Below are positions 23,049 through 27,669 of a DNA stretch of 27,669 nucleotides, piece by piece. Source of the DNA: a virus; IMG/VR virus record IMGVR_UViG_3300003690_000075, positions 1 to 27,669 of that record, one strand, 5' to 3'. The notes beneath the pieces are model-generated. The model was not told where the DNA came from and made no database searches. It saw only the letters and a program-made list of their open reading frames with translations. The position numbers and the translations under genes were made by a program. Within the stretch, counting starts at the first letter, position 1, and the number at the start of each line of letters is the position of its first letter.

Positions 23049-23252
23049 GTGAGTGATCCCAGTTCATCAATAATGGAGAAAAAACGATACGAGCAATTAC
23101 ACGAGATCCTGGCGATCCGCATACTACCGGAGCTGCGAGAGATCAGGCGACGACAGGCCGTGTTAGTCGCGGTTGTTTGGATAGGCCAGGCCAGCCTGCT
23201 GGCTGGCATGGTGGTGATATTGGGACTCATAGGGGTGTTAATTGGCAGATAA
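23049..23252 (+). CDS. Small membrane protein (possible lysis-related)
   Basis: A 67-residue product. GTG 23049 is the track start; ATG 23073 is internal and neither has a clear ribosome binding site. The promoter at 23031 predicts a transcript starting about 3 nt before GTG, so leaderless translation is possible. Residues 9-37 are a charged helix (KKRYEQLHEILAIRIL), followed by one long or two short transmembrane segments (VAVVWIGQASLLAGMVVILG). It opens a cluster of small membrane proteins after the tail genes, where lysis genes usually lie. Confidence 0.65.
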   Translation: MSDPSSSIMEKKRYEQLHEILAIRILPELREIRRRQAVLVAVVWIGQASLLAGMVVILGLIGVLIGR

Positions 23253-23538
23253 TCTGAATCCTGAACAGGAGGTGCCAAACCACGGGAGTCGGAGAAACGG
23301 CAAAGAGTCAGTCACTTTGAGCGGACGTGAGTTGATTCAGCTAGTTATTTTCACTCCCGTGGTTTGACCTGCCTTCACATGGCTGTTCCTCGCTGCGCGG
23401 ATAATATGGTCTGCGTCCAGCAACCCCGAAACCCTGGATAATATTGAAGGACTCCTGACGGCACTCGCAGTGATAACTATACCTGTGAGCGCAGGTTTGG
23501 GTAAGATCTTTGAGAGCGTCAAGGGTGACAAGGAATGA
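23242..23538 (+). pseudogene. Holin-like small membrane protein interrupted by an in-frame TGA
   Basis: TTG 23242 overlaps the previous stop. The frame reads MADNLNPEQEVPNHGSRR, later GRELIQLVIFTPVV, then TGA (23365-23367), and goes on in the same frame PAFTWLFLAARIIWSASSN, ETLDNIEGLLTALAVITIPV, ending at TGA 23536-23538, which overlaps the next ATG (ATGA). The joined 98-residue protein has two transmembrane helices and the charged ends of a holin-like protein; the TGA falls inside the first helix. The second half has no usable start of its own. Possible causes are nonsense mutation, sequencing error or read-through (UGA followed by C is a leaky context). The 3' arm of a 14-bp inverted repeat ends in the TGA. 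Confidence 0.65.
23276..23366 (+). repeat. Perfect 14-bp inverted repeat around a 63-nt spacer
   Basis: CAAACCACGGGAGT (23276-23289) and ACTCCCGTGGTTTG (23353-23366) are exact reverse complements. The right arm ends two bases into the in-frame TGA. Both arms lie inside the holin-like frame. Confidence 0.85.
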
Positions 23539-24458
23539 AGAAAATTAAGGTCGTAATCAAAGAGCGAGAAATCAGATTCCCCAGGATACCGTTTCTCGGT
23601 ATCACGTTGCCGTTGAACCTGGCGTTCAGGCTGCCGACGCTTCAAGGTCTCAGCTTCGCGGGCAATACTAAGGCAATGATTGCCTTGACGATGCTCGTGT
23701 CTGTGGCAGTTATCTCAGGGGCAGTATATTTCGCCATCAAGGGCATATCTCCGGCTCCTATCTGGCCCCAGAGCGCCCGCTATGATGCAACGGTGGCCCA
23801 GAGCCTCGGCCAGGAACAGATAGGTGTCGGCACCGAAATACCGGACGATGTTCAGACGGCCACGATGACCCTGGAGCTAATGATAGGCTCGGCCCGTATC
23901 GAGAGTATTGAGTTTTCTGACATGTCCATCGGCAAGGCCAGTGGCCTGACGGACGCCATCAACATCAGTTCATCCAGCGGGAATATCCTCTGCGAGACCC
24001 TGCTGCTGGAGGACGTCGAGGCAACGGATTTCACCCTCGCAACAAGCACGGCCTATGCGCTGACAGTCTCCACAACCACAGCCGACGGCCTCTCCATCAA
24101 CCCCACTCTATCGAGTGACCCCGTACAGTATTCCTTCGGTGGCACTCGTGGCGCATTAAGTGTCCCGGCGGTAAGCGGTGGCACGTTTGACAGGATTTTG
24201 ATTTCATCAGCCGCAACGTCCACCGTCGGCCTTATCAGTTTCAAGCGGGTGAAGGCATATGGCAGCGGTATCACCATTTCAGGCATACAGTGCGGGGAGA
24301 TTATCATTCGGGGGACGGCTGTGGGTGAGAGCATCTACGGGGATGGGACGGGGATAAATTCTGCGAGCTTCAAGATTGGCGGCTCCGGTGTTGGGACAGT
24401 CAAGGTCCAGTCGAGTACGCTCATAGGGAACGTCGAGCGTCCTGTGAGCGTGAAGTAG
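23535..24458 (+). CDS. Membrane-anchored beta-rich protein of unknown function
   Basis: A 307-residue product; ATG 23535 overlaps the stop of the holin-like frame. A basic N-terminal 42 residues (MKKIKVVIKEREIRFPRIPF) precede one transmembrane helix at about 47-68 (AMIALTMLVSVAVISGAVYF). The remaining 230 residues are Ser/Thr/Ile/Gly-rich repeated strands (IESIEFSDMSIGKASG, ITISGIQCGEIIIRGTAVGE, SFKIGGSGVGTVKVQSST) that look like a beta-solenoid outside the membrane. I know no lysis protein like it. A surface protein made in the infected cell or a spanin-like envelope factor are guesses. Confidence 0.75.
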   Translation: MKKIKVVIKEREIRFPRIPFLGITLPLNLAFRLPTLQGLSFAGNTKAMIALTMLVSVAVISGAVYFAIKGISPAPIWPQSARYDATVAQSLGQEQIGVGTEIPDDVQTATMTLELMIGSARIESIEFSDMSIGKASGLTDAINISSSSGNILCETLLLEDVEATDFTLATSTAYALTVSTTTADGLSINPTLSSDPVQYSFGGTRGALSVPAVSGGTFDRILISSAATSTVGLISFKRVKAYGSGITISGIQCGEIIIRGTAVGESIYGDGTGINSASFKIGGSGVGTVKVQSSTLIGNVERPVSVK

Positions 24459-24468
24459 GGAGAGTGCT

Positions 24469-24582
24469 ATGACGACACGCAAGGTCTTGGTTGCGGCGGC
24501 CTCTACGGCCATCCTCGTCGCTCTGGGGGCTATTGCCAAACGGTATGTGGACGCGAGGTTTGATAGTGGGGAGTGGTCGTGA
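24469..24582 (+). CDS. Tiny membrane protein
   Basis: A 37-residue product with GGGAG a few bases before ATG 24469. MTTRKVLVAAASTAIL then VALGAIAKRYVDARFD gives a single transmembrane helix and a charged C-terminal tail. It overlaps the next gene (GTGA). It is too short for length-filtered gene lists. Role unknown; it could be an antiholin or envelope peptide. Confidence 0.6.
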   Translation: MTTRKVLVAAASTAILVALGAIAKRYVDARFDSGEWS

Positions 24583-24743
24583 AGGACTTATTCACTCGCG
24601 TTAGACCGCAAATTTTATTATTTGGTTTCTTGCTCGGCGCGATATCCCTGTATGGACTGCGACTTGGGGCCATTGAGGTCGTCACGGGGTGCATCGGGAT
24701 ATTGGGCGCGCTCGGAATGAAAATCCTAGAGGACAAGGACTAG
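24579..24743 (+). CDS. Small membrane protein, last rightward gene
   Basis: A 54-residue product. GTG 24579 overlaps the preceding stop TGA. The sequence KDLFTRVRPQILLFGFLLGA, then YGLRLGAIEVVTGCIGILGALG, predicts two transmembrane helices and a charged end (KILEDKD), a holin-like layout. It ends 4 nt before the stop codon of the opposing operon. Confidence 0.65.
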   Translation: MKDLFTRVRPQILLFGFLLGAISLYGLRLGAIEVVTGCIGILGALGMKILEDKD

Positions 24744-24747
24744 GTAC

Positions 24748-25110
24748 TCAACCACCCCTATCGCGTTCTTTTTGGACCGTCAACCTCGGGACCCCCTCCA
24801 TCCGCGCCGCGTCGATAACCTCCCGTATCTCTCGCCCCCGCCTGGCAAACGGATTGAGTTTGGTCACGTTCCACCGCGCCGGCACCGTCGTAGTCTCCTC
24901 GTGTTCTGGCGTAAAGGCCCCCGCCTTGACCAAGTCCTCCTCGGGCACCAGTTCCATGACCGCCTGGAGTCGCGTTTGGTCGTAGGAAACCGACGACTTG
25001 AGCGTGGCAGAGTGGCCGGCGGTCACCATCTCAGTGGCGCCGTCCTGCTGCATCCTGCGGGTCAGTTCGTACTCGATGCAGGCACAGCGGATGTGGATAT
25101 CATTGTCCAT
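24748..25110 (-). CDS. Hypothetical protein, last gene of the leftward operon
   Basis: A 120-residue product; ATG at 25110 behind GGAGGGC. It overlaps the upstream gene by 11 nt. ELVPEEDLVKAGAFTPEHEE, then VPARWNVTKLNPFARRG and IREVIDAARMEGVP give a helical, charged protein. The 'AGA.TPEHEE..VPA.W' pattern recurs in phage hypothetical proteins as I remember them. No function known. Confidence 0.75.
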   Translation of the reverse strand: MDNDIHIRCACIEYELTRRMQQDGATEMVTAGHSATLKSSVSYDQTRLQAVMELVPEEDLVKAGAFTPEHEETTTVPARWNVTKLNPFARRGREIREVIDAARMEGVPRLTVQKERDRGG

Positions 25111-25417
25111 CGGTGCCCTCCGTGGCCTTGGCGATGGCGGCTTCGGCTTGCTCTAAAATCTCGTCGCATCCCTCTAGGCCAGAGTTGACTGCCATGCTAA
25201 TCCACTGCTCCAGCGCCGCCCGCAGGTCCGGTGCGGCCGCTATGAGGCGGGCGTCGGCCTTCGTGTATGCTGCACATTCACCATCGCCGTGCCCGCCAGG
25301 GATTAGGAAAAAGGCCGTGTCCTCTCTCCCACAGTGTCGGCACGGTTCAACGGGCCACTTGCCGTCGGCACCGTAGCTGTCGAAGTATTCCCAAGGCCCC
25401 GGCGTGTGGCTACCCAT
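25100..25417 (-). CDS. Conserved phage protein of the HTPGPW...LIAAAPDL type
   Basis: A 105-residue product; ATG 25417 preceded by GGAGGA on the minus strand, preferred over a longer in-frame extension. It opens HTPGPWEYFDSYG, has a CRHC pair and then ADARLIAAAPDLRAALEQWI. This pattern is common in phage and prophage proteins of unknown role, usually near early genes. It overlaps the upstream gene by 8 nt. Confidence 0.82.
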   Translation of the reverse strand: MGSHTPGPWEYFDSYGADGKWPVEPCRHCGREDTAFFLIPGGHGDGECAAYTKADARLIAAAPDLRAALEQWISMAVNSGLEGCDEILEQAEAAIAKATEGTDGQ

Positions 25418-25649
25418 CGGCGTCCTCCGCCGAGATCCCGACGCCCTTGGCGACGAAATCACGGAGCTGGAGCTTGATATCCTCCAGGGCCGCAATCTCG
25501 GATGTTGCGCGGGCGATGACGGTATCCCGGTGCGAGTCCGCGCCTTTGGCCGGGAGCCCTCGTTTCCCCAGGGCGGCGACCCGGCTGGTCAACACGCCCC
25601 AGGTCTTCACTGCGGTGTAGTAGTCGAACTCGATGTTGATGGTGTCCAT
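25410..25649 (-). CDS. Small hypothetical protein
   Basis: A 79-residue product; its start overlaps the stop of the upstream gene (TAATG on the minus strand). It has YYTAVKTWGVLTSRVAALGK and a helical C-terminus (TVIARATSEIAALEDIKLQL). No family recognised. Confidence 0.7.
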   Translation of the reverse strand: MDTINIEFDYYTAVKTWGVLTSRVAALGKRGLPAKGADSHRDTVIARATSEIAALEDIKLQLRDFVAKGVGISAEDADG

Positions 25650-25840
25650 TAGTGTTTCGCCTCCCTAAATTGTTGGCTCAGTCTGTCGTCGCGCATCCCC
25701 CGCAGGCTCTCAGCGATGTCCACCAGCGCGTATGCGGTGGCCTCCAGGGACGCACGGTCAGAGATGTACCCGCTCTTTATCTGTTCCCTACCGTCTTCGG
25801 CTTTCGCTAGGACCTTGCGCGCCTTGTCCAACTCAGTCAT
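25649..25840 (-). CDS. Small hypothetical helical protein
   Basis: A 63-residue product; ATG at 25840 with AAAGGAGGTGCC immediately upstream decides this start over a longer frame. It is charged and helical (TELDKARKVLAKAEDGREQ, LEATAYALVDIAESLRGM). It follows a 113-bp gap containing inverted repeats. Function unknown. Confidence 0.72.
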   Translation of the reverse strand: MTELDKARKVLAKAEDGREQIKSGYISDRASLEATAYALVDIAESLRGMRDDRLSQQFREAKH

Positions 25841-25879
25841 GGCACCTCCTTTGATCTCTTGTCGCCGTCTCAACCCGTG

Positions 25880-25944
25880 CTGGAATTATTCCAGGAATAT
25901 TCTGGTGCGCGTTTTGCGACCTCATATGAGTCGACAAAACACGC
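25880..25944 (-). promoter_or_regulatory. Inverted-repeat cluster between leftward genes (operator or hairpin)
   Basis: CTGGAA-TTA-TTCCAG (25880-25894) and the overlapping CCAG...CTGG element (25891-25905) look like tandem operator half-sites. A longer imperfect palindrome is centred on CTCATATGAG (25921-25930), with GCGTTTTG and CAAAACACGC arms. No convincing -35/-10 pair is seen. Confidence 0.4.
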
Positions 25945-25953
25945 AATCGCTAG

Positions 25954-26172
25954 CTAACCTGCCTGTAGGAACTCCCCACAGACCCCACATTCCCAGCCGT
26001 GGCCGAGCGGTCCGTCGCCGATGTAGGGCACCGCGTTGGCCTCGCAATCGTGGGCGTCTGGCTCGCTGGCCTCGAGCGCCTTAACCCATGGGCAATCCTC
26101 GGCGTGGTATTGGGCCCCGTACACGACGCTGTAGGCCATCCCGCACTCGCTGCAATTCACCTTCGTGGTCAA
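25954..26172 (-). CDS. Small Cys-rich (zinc-binding) protein
   Basis: A 72-residue product with a TTG start at 26172, supported by AAAGGAGGATCAGA upstream. CSEC is at residues 7-10, then YHAEDC, HDC and a final CGVC at about residues 65-68, giving eight possible ligands. Likely a small zinc finger or DNA/RNA-binding adaptor in the early region; no family recognised. Confidence 0.75.
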   Translation of the reverse strand: MTTKVNCSECGMAYSVVYGAQYHAEDCPWVKALEASEPDAHDCEANAVPYIGDGPLGHGWECGVCGEFLQAG

Positions 26173-26205
26173 TCTGATCCTCCTTTCAGGTGCTTAGAAA
26201 CGCCG

Positions 26206-27312
26206 CTACGACCGCCGGCACGACCCCGTTGCCGGGATCCCGGCAGCCACCCTAGGGATCTCTGGCTCTTCGTCCCACCAGGACGACGTGGCGAGCTGGG
26301 CCCATGCGTCGTAATTCCCCTGAGGCAGCGGGTCGAGAGAGGTCCACCCTATCGGGACACCCATCAACCACTCGACCCAATCGGGATTTAGCTGTCCGCC
26401 GACCGCTGTCTGGATGTTCTGCCGACCCACTGCTGATGCTAGACCCATTCGGGCACCATCTCTTGTTCCCACGTTGGGGCTGTTGTCCACGTACATCCCA
26501 TCGGGACTGCTCTTGGGTGTGGGCCACATCTCCACCCGCTCATTCAGTGGCCGAGCGTTCTTGTTCATGGTGTCCTGGGACGCCTTACCGCTACGCCAGT
26601 CCCTTGCCGTTGGCGTCGGCCAGAACTGTGCCGCTTGCTGGAGCCCCCCTTCGTTCGGACGATCCTTCCCATTCGTCGTCCGTCCGCCCTCGGCGTCCGC
26701 CACGGTTGGCGTCGGCAGCATCTTCGCCGCCTCGCCGTACTTTGGCCGACGTGGATCGTTGCCCGCATACCTCGCTTGTTCCAGGTCGGCCGTCGTCATC
26801 ATTGACGAGGTCGGCGTCGGGATCTTTACCGCTCCGGACAGCGTCGGGCGCGCCTTGCTGTGATCCCCTCGATCGTAGGTGTAGTCCCCCCGAGCGACCT
26901 TCGGCGTCGGCCACAGGTTCTTCCGCGCCATCCCTTCGAGGCTGTGGCGCACCGGCCCCACTCTGCCCCTTGCTCCCCCCTGATTGCTCCCGTAGGTGGA
27001 CGCTGCGGGCGTCGGGAACATCCCGGTCTTTGCCATCTGCCCGAGGCTGTTCACGCCACCCCATCGCTTGGTGTTCGCGTTCGATTGCGGCGGACCGCCA
27101 CCGGGATCGGCGTCTGTCACCATGGGCGTCGGAAACCGTACTACCTGATCTGCTAGTCCCACCTGTGGGTCTTCCGGTGTTCGCCCCTCCAACTTCACCA
27201 CTGAGGACTTCGGGTCTATCATTGAGGCGTTAGGAGTGCGCCAAGCACCACCACCGCCAACGGAGGTGGGGCGCCCCAACGTGGGCAGCGGATAGCAGAC
27301 CCCACCCTGCAT
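26206..27312 (-). CDS. C-terminal part of a phage C5-cytosine methyltransferase, PTP-repeat region (separate or frameshifted)
   Basis: The frame is open from 27657, but the part overlapping the methyltransferase is a shadow; ATG 27312 is a plausible start (368 residues). The product has eight or so units of the form [F/W/L/I]xTP..A..D: WRTPNAS, FPTPMVTD, FPTPAAS, WPTPKVA, IPTPTSS, LPTPTVAD, WPTPTARD and WPTPKSS. It ends with LNPDWVEWLMGVPIGWTSLD, which in phage Dcm-type enzymes is the conserved C-terminal motif. Normally this is continuous with the catalytic half, here in another frame (27230-27669). It may be reached by +1 frameshifting, or the gene is split. Confidence 0.7.
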   Translation of the reverse strand: MQGGVCYPLPTLGRPTSVGGGGAWRTPNASMIDPKSSVVKLEGRTPEDPQVGLADQVVRFPTPMVTDADPGGGPPQSNANTKRWGGVNSLGQMAKTGMFPTPAASTYGSNQGGARGRVGPVRHSLEGMARKNLWPTPKVARGDYTYDRGDHSKARPTLSGAVKIPTPTSSMMTTADLEQARYAGNDPRRPKYGEAAKMLPTPTVADAEGGRTTNGKDRPNEGGLQQAAQFWPTPTARDWRSGKASQDTMNKNARPLNERVEMWPTPKSSPDGMYVDNSPNVGTRDGARMGLASAVGRQNIQTAVGGQLNPDWVEWLMGVPIGWTSLDPLPQGNYDAWAQLATSSWWDEEPEIPRVAAGIPATGSCRRS

Positions 27313-27669
27313 CGTACCCTGCCTCGGAAAGGCCCCCAACGACTTCCGCTGCGTAGGGGTTAACGCCGTCCGCCAGCCCTCGGACGTTCTCCAGGAGGAC
27401 GTACTCGGGCTCCACGTCCCGTATGACACGTAGGGTGTCCGGCCAGAGGTTTCGCTCGTCGGCTTTTCCTTTTCGCTTCCCTGCGTGGCTGTGGGGCTGG
27501 CAGGGGAATCCGCCCGTAACGATGTCCACCAGTCCTCGGCACTCCCTACCGTCGAAGGCACGTATATCGGGCCAGATGGGGGCGTCGTCGAGGAGCCCGT
27601 CTTTGATACGTGCTTGGATGATTTCCTGGCAGTACGGCTCGATTTCGATGTACCCAACCGTGATCACCT
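27230..27669 (-). CDS. C5-cytosine DNA methyltransferase, catalytic half, 5' truncated by window end
   Basis: The frame is open to the right edge. The first residues (VITVGYIEIEPYC) correspond to motif II, so motif I and the start lie outside the window. Motif IV is visible as TGGFPCQPHS, with Cys as the catalytic nucleophile, motif VI as LLENVRGL and motif VIII-like HVGAPHLRWRWWCLAHS before TAA at 27230-27232. It would methylate carbon 5 of cytosine. The target recognition part lies in the other frame (26206-27312), so this half alone would lack it. It probably protects phage DNA from restriction. Confidence 0.88.
   Translation of the reverse strand, partial: VITVGYIEIEPYCQEIIQARIKDGLLDDAPIWPDIRAFDGRECRGLVDIVTGGFPCQPHSHAGKRKGKADERNLWPDTLRVIRDVEPEYVLLENVRGLADGVNPYAAEVVGGLSEAGYDAGWGLLSAAHVGAPHLRWRWWCLAHS

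Noticed and set aside
26304-27233. Plus-strand open frame of 309 codons opposite the PTP-repeat gene
   Set aside because: Its product is Arg/Ser/Pro-rich without any family pattern and is explained as the antisense shadow of the repeat-rich minus-strand gene.
26206-27657. Full 483-codon PTP frame as a single gene from 27657
   Set aside because: The first 115 codons overlap the highly conserved motifs IV and VI of the methyltransferase in another frame and show no family pattern.
1-27669. Genome-wide reassignment of TGA
   Set aside because: Many clear genes end in TGA and overlap the next start, so the single internal TGA at 23365 is a local event.

Overview
The window is a contiguous piece of a tailed double-stranded DNA phage genome (Caudoviricetes, siphovirus-like), GC-rich, with dense gene packing, many ATGA/GTGA/TGATG stop-start overlaps and strong AGGAGG-type ribosome binding sites. 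The capsid protein and prohead protease are HK97-like, and a tape measure plus tail-tube proteins indicate a long tail. The host cannot be named from sequence. The style resembles uncultured environmental phages of GC-rich bacteria. No integrase, repressor or bacterial gene is visible. TGA, TAA and TAG all serve as normal stops.

Layout, plus strand. Positions 1-1199 hold a left-truncated ParB-like/DNA methyltransferase fusion. Next come a small TubC-docking-like protein, small terminase and large terminase (1199-3087), then five short genes including two small membrane proteins (3084-4340). A portal-MuF fusion with a C-terminal zinc ribbon runs to 6625. Positions 6626-7014 hold no protein gene but contain a terminator, a near-consensus promoter, a tRNA with a CAU anticodon, a structured stretch and a second terminator. 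Head genes follow (protease, major capsid protein, small head or decoration candidates; 7015-12050). Neck and tail genes follow (connector, neck protein, tail terminator candidate, two related tail-tube proteins; 12094-16010). A strongly structured RNA segment (16023-16128) precedes the tail assembly chaperone pair, which carries a textbook -1 frameshift site (CCCTTTA), then a 598-residue tape measure with tryptophan-rich tandem repeats, a distal tail protein and a tail fibre. From about 22.8 to 24.7 kb a more AT-rich cluster encodes several small membrane proteins, probably holin or lysis related, and a membrane-anchored beta-rich protein. No endolysin is recognisable.

Layout, minus strand. 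From the right edge leftwards lies a C5-cytosine methyltransferase, cut by the window end and split by a +1 frame change from its PTP-repeat C-terminal part. It is followed by five small proteins. This leftward operon meets the rightward late genes tail to tail, with only 4 nt between the stop codons at 24743 and 24748.

The genes form one programme: package DNA (terminases, portal), build and mature the head, join it to the tail, and build the tail around the tape measure. Two methyltransferases of different classes at the flanks probably modify the phage DNA. The features most worth a second look are an in-frame TGA inside a holin-like gene at the foot of a 14-bp inverted repeat, the split cytosine methyltransferase, a large terminase with a shortened nuclease domain, and the terminator-bounded tRNA inside the structural operon.
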